From Zea mays (Eukaryota > Streptophyta > Magnoliopsida > Poales > Poaceae), in assembly GCF_902167145.1 (NCBI RefSeq), contig NC_050104.1, forward strand, positions 5,022,001 to 5,086,000: a stretch of DNA of 64,000 nt. The letters run 5' to 3'. Positions 30,783 to 43,540 of the stretch are shown piece by piece. Each line of letters starts with the position of its first letter. Positions within the stretch are counted from its first letter, which is position 1. The notes under the pieces were generated by a model. The model did not search any database and had not been told where the DNA came from. It saw only the letters and a program-made list of their open reading frames with translations. A program made the translations under genes and the position numbers.

Positions 30783-32460
30783 GGTCAAAGGCCGCCTCAC
30801 CCAAGAGTCCACCAAGTGATACAAAGAGATCACCCTGTGAACTCCATCCTCAGTGATATTCATAAGGGGGTAACCACTCGATCTCGTGTTGCACACTTTT
30901 GTGAACATTACTCTTTTGTGTCTTCTATTGAGCCATACAGGGTGGAAGACACATTAAGAGATTTAGATTGGGTGTTGGCAATGCAAGAGGAGCTCAACAA
31001 CTTCACAAGGAATGAGGTATGGCATCTTGTTCCACGTCCTAACCAAAATGTTGTAGGAACCAAGTGTGTGTTCCACAACAAGCAAGATGAGCATGGTGTG
31101 GTGACAAGGAATAAAGCCCGACTTGTGGCCAAGGGTTATTCACAAGTCGAAGGTTTGGATTTCGGTGAAACCTATGCACCCGTAGCTAGGCTTGAGTCAA
31201 TTCATATATTACTTGCCTATGCTACTTACCATGGCTTTAAGCTCTATCAAATGGACGTGAAAAGTACCTTCCTCAATGGACCAATCAAGGAAGAGGTCTA
31301 TGTTGAGAAACCTCCCGGCTTTGAAGATAGTGAGTACCCTAATCATGTTTACAAACTCTCTAAGGCGTTCTATGGACTCAAGCAAGCCCCAAGGGCATGG
31401 TATGAATGCCTAAGAGATTTTCTTATCACTAATGGCTTCAAAGTCGGCAAAGCCGATCCTACACTCTTTACTAAAACCATTGCAAATGATTTGTTTGTAT
31501 GCCAAATTTACGTTGATGATATCATATTTGGGTCTACTAACAAATCTACTTGTGAAGAGTTTAGTAGGATAATGATTCAAAAATTCGAGATGTCAATGAT
31601 GGGGGAGTTGAAGTATTTCCTAGGATTTCAAGTCAAACAACTCCAAGTGGGCACCTTCATCAGCCAAACTAAGTACATTCAAGATATACTCACCAAGTTT
31701 GGAATGAAGGATGCCAAACCCATCAAGGCACCCATGGGAACCAATGGGCATCTCGACCTCGACACGGGAGGTAAATCCGTAGATCAAAAGGTATACCGGT
31801 CGATGATAGGATCATTACTCTATTTATGTGCATCTCGACCGGATATTATGCTTTCCATATACATGTGTGCAAGATTCCAAGTCGATCCTAAGGAAGTTCA
31901 CCTTAGGGCCGTGAAAAGAATCTTGAGATATTTAGTTCATACACCTAAGTTTGGTCTTTGGTACCCCAAGGGATCCACTTTTGATTTAATAGGTTATTCA
32001 GATGCTGATTGGGCAGGGTGTAAAATTGATAGAAAGAGCACATCAGGGACTTGTCAGTTCTTGGGAAGATCCCTGGTGTCTTGGGATTCAAAGAAACAAA
32101 ACTCAGTAGCTCTTTCTACCGCTGAAGCCGAGTATATTGCCGCAAGTCATTGTTGCGAGCAATTACTTTGGATGAGGCAAACCCTTAGGGACTATGGCTA
32201 CAAATTTAGCAAAGTCCCTCTCCTATGTGATAATGAGAGTGCAATCCGTATGGCGGATAATCCCGTTGAACATAGCCGCACTAAGCACATAGCCATTCGG
32301 TATCACTTTTTGAGGGATCACCAACAAAGGGGGATACCGAGATTGCTTATGTTAGCACCAAAGAACAATTAGCCGATATCTTTACCAAACCATTAGATGA
32401 GAAAACCTTTAGCAAACTTAGGAATGAGCTAAACATTCTTGATTCTCGGAATTTTTATTG
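30783..32460 (+). pseudogene. Sirevirus B reverse transcriptase and RNase H
   Basis: Same frame as integrase, open from the TAG at 30782 to 32372. RT blocks: [39 protein letters not shown] and [11 protein letters not shown] (31509). RNase [11 protein letters not shown] (31993), [11 protein letters not shown] and [10 protein letters not shown] one-base shift near 32335 puts the last ~35 residues (ADIFTKPLDEKTF) out of frame. Catalytic residues remain, but the integrase stop and this shift prevent one continuous Pol. Confidence 0.9.
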
Positions 32461-33315
32461 ATACTTAGCACACATAGCTCATTTATATACCTTTGATCAT
32501 ATCTCTTTTATGTCTTTGACTAATGTGTTTTCAATTGTATTCTTATGGTAAGTCATAGATTGAAAGGGAAATGGAGTCTTCGTCGAAGACAAGGCTTCCA
32601 CTCCACTCTATTGGTACTATTTACCCTTCGCCGTCACTCCGCACTGCTCTCCACTTTGGTATAATCTTCACTCATATTCATTTGTACCATTGGGGAGGAA
32701 GTAAGAAGGGCTCTAAAGACTCCATTTTTGGCGATTCATGCCAAAGGGGGAGAGAGTATTAGCCCAAAGCAAAAGGACCGCACCACCACCAATTTCAAAA
32801 GTTTAAAATGAAGTTTTCAATTGGTATCTTATGATGAATTATTTAAAAGAAGAAGTTTTCAAATGGTTAGCATTTTTCAAAATTGGTATCTTATTTTTGA
32901 CATATTTCAAATTGGTATGATCACTTTCAAAACTTGGTATTTAAAACCCTCTTGAACACTGAGAGGAGAATTTCATTAAGGGGGAGTTTTGTTTTAGTCA
33001 AAGGAAAAGCATTTGAAATAGGGGGAGTAAATTTCAAATCTTGAAAATGCTTCTCAAAATCTTATTCATGTACCTTGACTATTTGCAAAAAGACTTTGAA
33101 AAGATTTTACAAAAGAATTTGCAAAAACAAAACAAGTGGTGCAAATGTGGTCCAAAATTTTAAAAGAAAGAAAGCAATCCATGCATATTTAGTGAAAGTA
33201 TAAATTGGTTTAATTCTAAGCAATCTTTGCACTTACCTTATGCAAACTAGTTCAATTCTGCACTTACATATTTGCTTTGGTTTGTGTTGGCATCAATCAC
33301 CAAAAAGGGGGAGAT
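32461..33315 (+). other. Sirevirus B 3' region with four polypurine tracts
   Basis: Long non-coding stretch with AAAGGGGGAGAG (about 32742), AAGGGGGAG (32978), AGGGGGAG (33020) and AAAAAGGGGGAGAT (33303-33315), the last abutting the 3' LTR. Repeated phrases such as TTTTCAAATTGGTAT occur between them. Extra polypurine tracts in this place are a known Sirevirus mark. No env-like gene was found. Confidence 0.8.
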
Positions 33316-34202
33316 TGAAAGGGAAATAGGGTCAAACCTTTTCCTAAATGATTTTGGTGGTTGAAATGCCCAACACAAATAATTGGACTAACTAGTTTGC
33401 TCTAGATTATATATTCTATAGGTGGTAAAGGTTCAACACAAACCAATAAAAAGATCCAAGTTAGGGTTCAAAAGAAAGGAGCAAAAGAAACCGAAAAGAA
33501 CCCTGGTCTGGCGCACCGAACTGTCTGGTGTGCCACTGGACAGTTTTCGGTGCACCAGGGTGGATCGACCTCAAACTCTTCACCTTTGGGTTTCTCTAGG
33601 CGCACTCCGCTATAATTCACCGGACTGTCCGGTGTGCCACTGGACTGTCCGGTGCACCAAACAGAGCAATGGCTATCAGCGCAACGGTCGACTGCACAGT
33701 GCCCTGACAGAGCTACAGTTCGCGGTAGAAGTCAGAGCAGGCGACAAAGGCACACCGGACAGTGAACAATGCCTGTCCGGTGCGGCACCGGTCTGTTCGG
33801 TGTACCAAGATGTCAGAGCTCCAACTGTTGAAATCGTCAGAACCCTAACGGTTGGGTGACGTGGCTGGCGCACCAGACAGTGTCCGGTGCACCCATCGAC
33901 AGCAGCCCTCCCCAATGGCTGTTTTGGTGGTTGGGGCTATAAATACCCCCAACCACCTCTATTCAAGATATCCAAGCATTCACTACTCCTCATTCAATAC
34001 AAGAGCAATACACAACACTCCAAGACACAAATCAAAGCCTCCGATCAAATCAAAGTCCACAATTCAACTCTTGTTTTTAGGACTTGTGAGAAGATCGACT
34101 TGTGTTCTTTTGTTGCTCTTGTTGCTTGGTTGACTTTCTTCTTTCTCTCATTCTTACTTTCAAAGCCTTGTAAGCGAAGCAAGAGACACCAATTGTGTGG
34201 TG
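33316..34202 (+). repeat. 3' LTR of Sirevirus B, left piece
   Basis: Matches 25350-26212 of the 5' LTR and stops at AATTGTGTGGTG, where the CACTA element begins. The remaining 308 bp are at 59814-60121. The TATA box lies near 33939. Confidence 0.95.
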
Positions 34203-34545
34203 CACTACCGGAATTCGGCTCTTTGCCGAGTGCCGGCGGCTTTGCCGAGTGCTTTTTATCGGACACTCGGCAAAGCCGACTTTGCCGAGCGCCGCACTCG
34301 GCAAAGACCTACGCTCGGTAAAGGTCTTATTTACCGAGTGCGGGACACTCGGCACAGCCTAGCACTCGGCAAAGACTGCTTTGCCGAGTGTCAAACACTC
34401 GGCAAAGACGGCTCTCGGCAAAGGGCCGTTAGCGGCCGTCTACAGCTGACGGCCGTCAGTCTTTACCGAGTGCCACATATTGGGCACTCGACAAAGGACG
34501 CTTTGCCGAGTGTCTTCTCTAGACACTCGGCAAAGTATATTTTTA
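34203..34545 (+). repeat. Left subterminal repeats of the CACTA
   Basis: Ten or more copies of TTTGCCGAGTG in both orientations (CACTCGGCAAAG) within 340 bp, starting close to the end. In CACTA elements such repeats are bound by the TNP1/TNPA-type protein to bring the ends together. More lie at 35470-35700. Confidence 0.92.
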
Positions 34546-35483
34546 TTTTTTTTTTATTTTGTCTCCCAAACTTTTTGTGGTATGTTCCTACACTATGTAG
34601 ACCTATATTTATCATTTATGGACAATTATAACAGAGTTTTCAATCGTTAGTAGATTTAGTTCGTTTATTTGAATTTCTTCGAAAAATTCGGATTTGAACT
34701 GTAGGTCACTCGAAACTTGGAAAACCGTGCATGCAAAAATGATATTCATGTTACTTAGCATAAGTTACGACCGATTACAGGAGCGGACCGGAAACTTCGA
34801 GCAACATGCTCACTAAACATGGTCGTGAACTTGCCATCCACATGTTTAAAATTTGTATAAAACACAAACAAAGTCAGAAAATCATGAAACTTGTCCACAT
34901 GTCATAATATCATATTTACAGGCTGTGATAAAAAATTGAAAAAATTTCGAGAAAACTATGACGCGCTATGTGTACAAACCTAAGAGATCCACATTGAAAC
35001 TCTATGATTTCATGTGTAGTTCTCTTAGGTTTCTACACATAGTGTCTCACAACTTTGTCCAAACATTCTCAATTTTTTATCACAACCTGTACATATGATA
35101 TCATGACACGTGGACAAGTTTCATGATTTTCTGACTTTGTTTGTGTTTTATACAATTTTTAAACATGTGGATGGCAAGTTCATGACCATGTTTAGTGAGC
35201 ATGTTGCTCGAAGTTTCCGGTCCGCTCCTGGAATCGGTTGTAACTTGTGCTAAATAGGACGGGTATCATTTTTGCATACACGATTTCCCAAGTTTCGAGT
35301 GACCTGCAGTTCAAATATGAATTTTCCGAAGAAATTCAAATAAACGAACTAAATCTAATAGTTATAAAAAACACTTTTATAATTATACCAAAATGGTACT
35401 TGTAGGTCTACATAGTGTAGGAACACACCACAAAAAGTTGGTTGCCAAAAATAAAAAAAAAATAAAATATACTTTGCCGAGTG
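34524..35483. repeat. ~960-bp near-perfect palindrome in the CACTA 5' end
   Basis: The arm 34524-34999 (from CACTCGGCAAAGTATAT) is repeated inverted at about 35009-35483 (to ATATACTTTGCCGAGTG), centred near 35004 with a loop under 40 bases. Matching words include CTATGTGTAcAAACCTAAGAGA against its reverse at 35021, CATGTTTAGTGAGC and ACACTATGTAGACC. Both arms end in a subterminal repeat unit. A transcript would fold into one long hairpin. Confidence 0.92.
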
Positions 35484-35700
35484 CTGTCCAGTTAGCACTC
35501 GGCAAAGACGGCTTTGCCGAGTGCCTGTCCGTCGGCACTCGGCAAAGTCTGTAGAACACATCTTTGTCGAGTGCTCTACAGCTAGCACTCGGCAAAGGCG
35601 TCTTTGCCGAGTGCCCAAGATCCGGCACTCGGCAAAGTTTATTTTTAAATTTTAAAAAAATCTTTGCCGAGTGCCGGATCGCGGGCACTCGGCAAAGAAG
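35484..35700 (+). repeat. Second block of CACTA subterminal repeats
   Basis: About nine further TTTGCCGAGTG / CACTCGGCAAAG units in alternating orientation, often paired around short spacers such as CTGTCCAGTTAG. They sit on the inner side of the palindrome. Confidence 0.9.
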
Positions 35701-36999
35701 GTAACTTAACCGCCCGACGAGCTCTCTTCTCTCTTTCTCTCCTTTCACTTCCTTCTCTTCCACCCGCCCGGCACGCCGCCGCTCCCACCGCCGCCCGCCC
35801 CACGCTCCCGGCTCGCCGCCGGCGCCGCCCGTCAAGCCGCCCGACCTCCCCACGCGCCGTTACGGCGCCCCCACCGCCGCGCCCCGCCGTCGCGCCCACC
35901 GCCGGCCGCGCCCACCGCCGAGCACCGCCGTCGCGCCCACCGCCGGCTGCGCCCACCGCCGTCGCGCCACCGCCATCGCCGACCCAACATCGTCCCGTCT
36001 TCTACCCCGGTCCCTCTCCGACGAATTTAGTGAGTATAATAAGTTTAATTAGTTTAGTATGTATTTATTGAGTTTATAGTATATGTGTTTAGTGGATTTA
36101 GTGATTTTCGTGAGTTTAATTAGTTTTGTATGTGTGTTTAGTGAGTTTATACTATATGTTTTTAGTGAATATAGTGACTTTAGTGAGTTTAATTAGTTTA
36201 GTATGTGTGTTTAGAGAGTTTATACTATTTGTGTTAATTTGGCATAATGTGATAGTGGATATGGATGCCGTTGAAATATGTGTGATGGTGGATATGGATG
36301 CCACTTAGATGTGACTTGCATTCATCGTGTCATTTGTATATGTGCGTGTCAGCCATCGTGCTGTTAGATCTATTTGCAGGTTTTGGAAACCTCCCCGTAC
36401 ATGGGAAGTGCTGCCGATTTTTTTGACATGCTTGTTTATTTTTTACAGAGAAGATACTTGTCTTCCTAGCCACTGCGGGTCTGCCTGCACCGCGTCGCGT
36501 CGCCACTGCACCAACCCGCCACAGCCCCGCTAGCCTGATTCCACCATCACCCTAGGTATAACCTCAATTTCCGCATCATGGTCGTAGATCACGTAACCCA
36601 GTTAGGCGTCTCCCGTTTGAAAGAGATACGGTGTAGATATGCAGATCTTTGCATATCTACAAATGTATCAGTTTCGAATTGTCCATGTTTTTTGGATAGC
36701 CCGCGGTTGCCTAGATGGTGTTATTTTCCATGCTCTACTCCGGTCCGAGACAGAGTTTCGGCGTCACCTCCCTGTTGTTCTCCGGACAGTACACTCTCCC
36801 TGTCAGGACGTGTATCCGGAGAACAACGGGGAGGTCCTGCCGAAATTCTATCTCGGATCGGAGTAGAGCATGGAAACTAACTCCATCTACGCAACCGCGG
36901 GTGGGATTAGGACCTATCCTCACCTATTAGAAGGTACGGACGTAGTGTACATGCATTACATGTCTATATTAAACTATACTCGGTTATATATGTTAGAGG
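35701..36999 (+). other. CACTA 5' untranslated and probable promoter region
   Basis: 35750-36000 is C-rich and CpG-dense (CCGCCG runs) with open frames that look compositional. 36010-36300 has diverged tandem copies of GTTTAGTGAGTTTA-like units (about 36030-36230). 36635-36658 is a near-palindrome (TAGATATGCAGATC and its reverse). The hairpin at 36698-36902 follows. No coding domain is seen before the transposase ATG at 37000. Confidence 0.65.
36698..36902. repeat. MIRNA-like hairpin inside the CACTA
   Basis: The arms 36698-36786 and 36815-36902 pair over about 88 nt with few mismatches (AGCCCGCGGTTGCcTAGATGG at the left base matches the reverse of CCATCTAcGCAACCGCGGGT). Another strong block is CCATGCTCTACTCCG. 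The loop is about 28 nt and can pair further. The size and near-perfect stem resemble plant MIRNA or inverted-repeat siRNA precursors. Expression is not known. Confidence 0.7.
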
Positions 37000-39238
37000 A
37001 TGGAGGACCGTGAGTGGATGTACACGGGACGCCTTCGACGTAATGATGTCACCCCTGAATGGATTAGGAAGACCGATGCTTTCGTGGAACGGGCATATGG
37101 CGAAGCTGCTAAAGGAGCTAGCCTAGTCCCTTGTCCGTGCAGCAAATGTGACAACCGGAAAAGAAAACCAAAGAAGGCCATGGTAGAACATATTTGGAAG
37201 AATGGATTTACGCTGGACTATACTCGGTGGATCTTCCATGGTGAAGCGCATCGCACGAGAGAGGAGGTGGTGAGACAACACGTCGAGGATTACGATGCTG
37301 ATGCCGGGGTAGCGGACATGTTGAACGACTATCACGAGGCACAGTTCGCCGAAGGACGTACGGAGGACGAGCCAGAGGCGACCGCAAAGGCATTCTACGA
37401 CATGTTTGACGCGGCACAGAAACCCCTTCACGGCAAGACAAAGGTTTCTCAACTGGATGTCATTGGGCGTATAATGGCGTTCAAGTCGCATTATAGCATG
37501 AGTCGAGACGCCTTCGATGGTTTGTTGACAGTTATTGGCAGCCTGCTTCCGGAGGATCACGTTCTGCCAAAGAGCATGTACGAGGCACAGAAACTCCTTC
37601 GTGCACTCAAGATGACGTATGAGCAGATACATGCTTGTCCGAAGGGCTGCGTCCTATTTAGGAAAGAACACATTGAGGCAAAGTACTGTCCGAAGTGTAA
37701 ATCGTCTAGGTTCATGGAGGTAGACTCTGGTGATGGACAGATGAGGCAGCTCAACATCCCCGTGACAATCCTACGCCACCTTCCGTTCATACCGAGGATC
37801 CAGCGTCTATACATGACAGAGGAATCCGCGAAACAGATGACATGGCACAAAAAAGGCAAACGATACAATCCTGACAAGATGGTTCACGCATCCGATGGTG
37901 AAGCATGGACCCACTTTGATGCCATTCACCATGAGAAAGCCAAAGAGGCTCGTAATGTTCGTGTTGCGCTGGCCACAGATGGGTTCAATCCCTATGGAAT
38001 GACCGCTGCCCCATACAAATGTTGGCCCGTGTTCGTTATCCCCATCAATCTCCCCCCTCGTCGTATGCTTTCAAAGACAGAACATATTCGTGTCGTTGAT
38101 AATTCCTGGACACCCGGGGAATAAAATGGGCGTGTACATGGAGCCTTTGATTGATGAATTGGTCCGTGCTTGGGAGGAAGGGGTATGGACGTACGACCGA
38201 GCTACGAAGACAAACTTCAAAATGCATGTTTGGTACCAGTACTCCATGCATGACTTTCCGGCGTATGGGCTATTTTGCGCCTGGTGTGTTCACGGTAAGT
38301 TCCCATGCCCAGTTTTTAAGGAAGCTCTTAGGTTTATTTGGTTGAAGAAGGGTGGTAAATATTCGTCATTCGATAAACATCGACAATTTCTCCCTTCTGA
38401 CCATGCATTCCGACTAGACATCAAGAACTTTACGAAAGGTGTCGTGGTGACAGACCGCCCACCTGCAATGATGAATGATGCCGAAGTTCGCGAACAGATA
38501 GATGGTCTCGTGGCCAACCCAGAAGGTGGTTTTGTGGGATATGGTGAGCAACATATGTGGACACATAAGTCGGGCTTGACTCGGCTCCCCTATTATGATG
38601 ACCTGCTCCTTTCACACAACCTTGACGTGATGCACACTGAAAAGAAGGTCGCTGAGGCACTTTGGGCAACAATTATGGAGATTCCTGATAAGTCAAAGGA
38701 TAACGTAAAGGCAAGAGTGGATCTGGCAGAGTTATGTGATAGACCAAACCAAGAGATGAAGCCGCCTAGTGGTGGTAAGACATGGAGAAGGCCTAAGGCC
38801 GATTTCGTCCTAAGCAGAGCCCAGATGAAGGAAGTACTACAGTGGATCGAGATGTTAATGTTCCCTGATGGGTATGCAGCTAACCTTAGTAGGGGGGTGA
38901 ACTTATCTACTCTGTGAGTCTTAGGGATGAAGAGTCATGACTTCCACATATGGATTGAACGAATTCTTACGGCGATGGTTCGAGGCTATGTCCCTGAGCA
39001 TGTCTGGGTAGCGCTTGCAGAGTTGAGCTATTTCTTCCGCCAGCTTTGCGCAAAAGAGTTAGCTCAGACCATGATTGCAGACTTGGAAAGGATGGCACCC
39101 GTGTTACTGTGTAAGCTGGAGAAGATCTTTCCACCCGGCTTCTTCAATCCGATGCAGCATTTGATTCTTCATCTCCCGTATGAGGCACGAATGGGGGGGC
39201 CCGTGCAGGGACGTTGGTGCTATCCAATCGAGAGATGT
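37000..39238 (+). pseudogene. CACTA transposase (TNP2-like), 5' part
   Basis: Cut-and-paste transposase that would bind and cleave the CACTA ends in the nucleus. The ATG at 37000 begins MEDREWMYTGRLRRNDVTPEW, the transposase-associated domain (Transpos_assoc, with CPCSKCDN). The TNP2 catalytic domain (Transposase_21) follows: CPKGCVLFRKEH, YCPKCKSSRF, VALATDGFNPYG (about 37965), HDFPAYGLFCAW, LSHNLDVMHTEKKVAEAL. Next comes DUF4218 (MKSHDFHIWIERIL to RWCYPIERC). Breaks: a one-base shift near 38065, after which the frame continues to 38914, and a TGA at 38915-38917. At 39238 the gene is cut by the LTR insertion and resumes at 54864 in the same codon phase. Confidence 0.93.
39234..39238. repeat. 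Target duplication of LTR remnant C, left copy
   Basis: GATGT, matched by GATGT at 54859-54863. The transposase codons read through when the intervening 15.6 kb and one copy are ignored, so both bounds are exact. Confidence 0.95.
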
Positions 39239-39463
39239 TGTAATACTCAAAATTGTATACAAAGAATATTAGAGAGATTTCCTCAATTTTATGTACCATA
39301 TTTGCATCATAAAAAGAGCATGCATAATTAAGAGTGATTAATTAAAACAAATGATACTAAAATAAAATAAAGTGCATCAGTTGGAGTTTATATGTTTGTG
39401 CACTAAATAAAATAATAAGGATAAAAATACTAAGACAATAATTACTAGAAAATGGAGTTTAAC
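39239..39463 (-). mobile_element. LTR remnant C, left piece (LTR 3' end on minus strand)
   Basis: Begins TGTAATACTCAAAATTG; reversed, an LTR ending GAGTATTACA. AT-rich, 225 bp, then interrupted by the chromovirus D at 39464. Its partner is 52206-54858. No coding sequence of C is present, so C may be a solo LTR into which D inserted. Confidence 0.8.
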
Positions 39464-41066
39464 TGTGACGGAACCTCCCAAGTAATTAGGCCCACCTACA
39501 GTTGTCCTTGTCCAACGGACCTCAGACAACCCTGTAGGTGCCCCTGAACTACTTGACAAGTTCGGTATCTTCTTTCTTACCTCACCAGGAACGTTTCACC
39601 CGTCTTGCAGACATTACAGAACATCGAAGATAAAGAAATGCGGAAGCGATTACATAAACTTACATTTATTAAAAAGTAAGCTCAAGTTGTTTTATTACAG
39701 ACCAGAACTATAAGCGAGTGCAGAGTAGTATTATTACACATACCAAGGGAGGCACAAACTCCTCCCGATAAGTTTTAAGCAAAAGTTTTCTATGTGGAGG
39801 ACCAAGTCCTCCCGCATCTTCACTCTTGTTTCTCCTCCTTAGGAACCACCTTGGCACAGAAGCAACAGAAATCTGCTACTTCCTCACCTAAAAACAACGA
39901 AGGGATAAACCCTGAGTATGGAATTACTCAGCAAGTCTTACCCGACTAAAGAAAAGACTCTCAAGGGTATGCTGGTTATATGGGAGTCAAGGTAAGGCTT
40001 TTCAATAATCAAAGACTCTGTTTTGCAGAAATGCTTACTAAAGTGGATCCTTAAAATCCAGTTTTATTTGTCAAGTTAAGTAGAATTACCTGTAACTAGA
40101 GTTCTTTCTACCCTAGTTCAATCACTGGTCCTACACTAGCCAATTTCTTAACAAAAACCCATCATCTTTAGTGGAATGCTACGTGTAGGTCAGTGACCAA
40201 GTCTTCATAACCGCGAAGGTACGTCGATCCGAATCGATTATACTCAGCTGAGGATCTCCAATCACACGACATATGTAGCACTTAACCCTTGCATATGTCA
40301 ACCCGCCACCGGGGTTCTTAAGACCAGATCAGGTTCACGCAAACCGAGAGCACAGATACACCACCGTCCAGCCTCTTGCCACGGAGGGTACACGCTACTC
40401 TCGCCACCGCTCCACGCCCATTTCGTGTTATCTTATTCTGGCCTTAGTCTGCCCGAGGCAAGGCTTACCCATGACGAGGCATGTGACCAGTTAAAGGGTC
40501 CTCGATCATCAAGCCTACATCGAGACGGTCCTTAATCGACTCAGACGGATACACTACACCGAGACTCCTTTCTCGTGCAAGTCACCCGCCCGGTCTCAGC
40601 TTAATCTTTTAACCCAAAAACTTGGTACATGGCAGAGGTACATCTTTTCCGATGTTGAATCCATCATGGCCATGATGGATTCACCATCAAGTTTTATTTT
40701 CGAAAACAACCCTACCACTTTGCCAAACATCTTTTGTAAAACAAATCCTTTTGTTTTTCTAAAGCAATACTAAGCATAGTAAAACCTTTTTGTAAAAACA
40801 GGGTTTCAAGGAAGGTAATCAAGTTCAAGGAAGGTAATGCAAGAATTGTTTTATCAGGCAACTCCTATCACCTAATATAGCAAGCAAGTGAGAAAGATTT
40901 TAAAAACATCAAGGGAGGTGGCAAATGCACCGGGGCTTGCCTTCGTTAACAGGTGAGTCTGGTTCGGATCCACAAATATCAAAGTAGAAGCAGTTGCCTG
41001 CTTGAGAATCCGAGGGTGGTGGTGTCCTTTCTTCGGTGACTTCCACTTCTTCGCGTTCTAAGATAA

Positions 41067-41155
<89 letters not shown>

Positions 41156-43540
41156 AATGAATGCCATGTAATGCGCATGAGAGTGCGAAGATAATAAAGA
41201 TTTATTATCTAAGTCTTGAATACAACTTTCCTTCACGGAACTCCGAGAACTTAGGGTTTCCGGGGTCGGTAAAGGAGTTCACAGGGCAGGGGGGTGTTTT
41301 GGGGTTTGGTGATCAAACAAGGTTCAAATCAATTCAAACTCTACCCAAGGCTTCTAAATATTGTTTTAAGTTCCCATAAAAAATTTGGGCATTTGTGGAC
41401 TTACCAATTATTTTTTAAAAATCCATAACTAATACTTTTAACTACTTTAAATGCCCTAAAATTTCTTATTTCCACTAAAAATCACAAAACTATTTTTATT
41501 AAATTCTAGGGAAAACAACAAGCCTAGGAAAATTGGTTTCACAATTTTACCATTTTTCTACATTTTTTTATAATTGTTTTGACTCGAGAGGAAAAAGAAA
41601 AAGAAAACCCGTGAATAGTACTGGGCCAGAAGTAGCCCATACGACCCAATCATCAGAGAAAACGGGGCGCGCCCGCGCCCACGCTGGCATCTATGCAGAA
41701 AAGACCTCGGGTTCTCGGCTATCTGGAGATAAGTTCCTTTACTGTTTCGCCGTGTCGCTGACAGATTATAGAATAGCCCTCCGTTTTCTATTCCTTCGCA
41801 CGGTGAAGTCCTCGACGACGGCAGCGCGCGGAGGAGCTCCGGCGAGCTAGCAGGCTGGTCGATTGGGGAAAGGACTGACGCCCTTCTTCAGTCGAAACCG
41901 AATTCACGCCCCAACCATTGATTCCCCTAAGTTAATTGCACAAATGGTGAACTAATGTGGTCTGGCCACGGTGAGCGCGCGGATGAACCAAAGATCCATG
42001 CGTTCCCGACGGTCAGTGGACCCCTAGTCTAATTGGACGGGTCAGCAAGCATCGTAGCCATGTGAGAATTCTTAAACGTGGGAGAGGGAGGGTTGGACTG
42101 ACCGGAGTACGGCTGGCCGCGGTGAGGTTGGGCTTCGGGTGGCGGAGAACAGATTTGGGGCGAACGTGAAATTGGAGAGCTATGGGGAGTAATCGGAGCT
42201 ACGCGTGGGTTCTCTGGATGCACAATTACCTAGCGGAACTGGCTGAGGCTTTAATTTATAGGGAGCGACAGCGGCGGCGGTCAATTCGAGCAGGTTGTGC
42301 TAGCGGCCGGAGAGGAGAAAGTTCACTGGTGCGTGCGATAGGTGGTGAACATCGTGTCAAGGCCTTAGGTAATAGAAGGACAGTGTGTGGTAATCAACTG
42401 CGACGTGGTAAGATGGCCGACGGCGTGGCATAACTGCAAAGAACGGCGGCACGCCGGTGATGGCCGTGCGGCCACGTCGCCGGTAAGTGGAGGAGCGAAC
42501 GAGTGGCCACTGTGCTCCAAATTTATCCAGGTGAGATCTTTTCAGGGTGAGCAAAATCCACACGGCCGCGACACAAATCCCGGCAAAGAGGTCGCCGGCG
42601 GTGAACATCCGGTGTTGGCGGTCTTATCCATATCCGAGCACTGTACCATGGCGTTTCTTCAGTCAGTCGACCTGACAGAGCATCTTGGAGCTCGATCTAC
42701 TCCTGATTTTGTGTGGTGACCCGACTAGCTCTCTGTACCAAAACTATAGACCTATAGTTAATCTTCAACTTTGCCATGGATCTTACCATAAAATAGTTAC
42801 CGAATCCAACTCAAAATCAGGTTCAAAGTCTGTCCAATTTCACTGTTACTGGAATTTCAGACTTCAGGCAGTCTGACAGTCCAACTTCAGGCCCAATTAT
42901 CTCCAGTTTTTCCTTAACAACAATGCTCACACCTTTAAGCAAAGTTGTTCTCCTATGATTAGGCTATAATTTTTATGTGGTGACCTAGGGCAAAAACTCT
43001 AGAATTTGAAAGGTACAAGGCTCCAAATTTGAGCCATTATCACTGAAATCAGACTTAGGCATTTGAGAAAGAGTGTGGCTCTTTTGCACATAAGTCCAAA
43101 TCTCAGGGTTTAACTTGCAAACTCACATATTTGTGACCCAAATGACTTATTTAACTTGGTTTTTGCACTTTAGTCCAAAAGTGGACTAATTTTGCACATA
43201 GGCCCCTAGGGTTTGGTTTTAGGGTTTTCCAGGATTCCAGTTAGGGTTTCTGGTATCCCAGGGGTATAAATGTGATTCAACTTTATTTTTGGGGATATTT
43301 TATAACTATTTCCCTAAAGTCTTTAGGTTTTCTCAACTTGGGTTAAGTTTTACCCCTTTAATCCCTATTTAGGGTTAAGTTTCCTATCCAGGGTTCTATT
43401 TGCAAAAACACTTAAACAATACAACTTGTTTGAAATTTTTTTGCCTAGTGAATGCACTCTAGGTGTATCAAACATATGCAATGCCAATGCTTATGATGCC
43501 ATGCTCAAGTTTTAGTTACAGTAACACCAGGGGTGTTACA
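39464..43540 (-). repeat. 3' LTR of chromovirus D (complete, 4077 bp)
   Basis: Begins TGTGACGGAACC and ends GGGGTGTTACA (minus-strand start TGTAACACCCC). 39464-42599 matches 49159-52205 nearly base for base, except a long AT run at 41069-41153. The U3 part 42600-43540 has no partner in the window. Confidence 0.9.
41069..41153. repeat. Expanded AT microsatellite in one LTR of D
   Basis: About 42 uninterrupted AT units here against about 8 at the same place in the other LTR (50763-50779). Confidence 0.97.

Noticed and set aside
34203..35700. CRISPR-like array of short repeats
   Set aside because: The repeats alternate in orientation, have irregular spacing and lie at both ends of a CACTA element, so they are subterminal transposase-binding repeats.
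35664..36071. 135-codon Pro/Ala-rich frame in the CACTA 5' region
   Set aside because: A CCG-rich leader gives open frames on both strands. It starts within a subterminal repeat and shows no motif.
40909..41236. Open frames encoding long Tyr-Ile repeats
   Set aside because: They are translations of an AT microsatellite inside an LTR and vanish in the other LTR.
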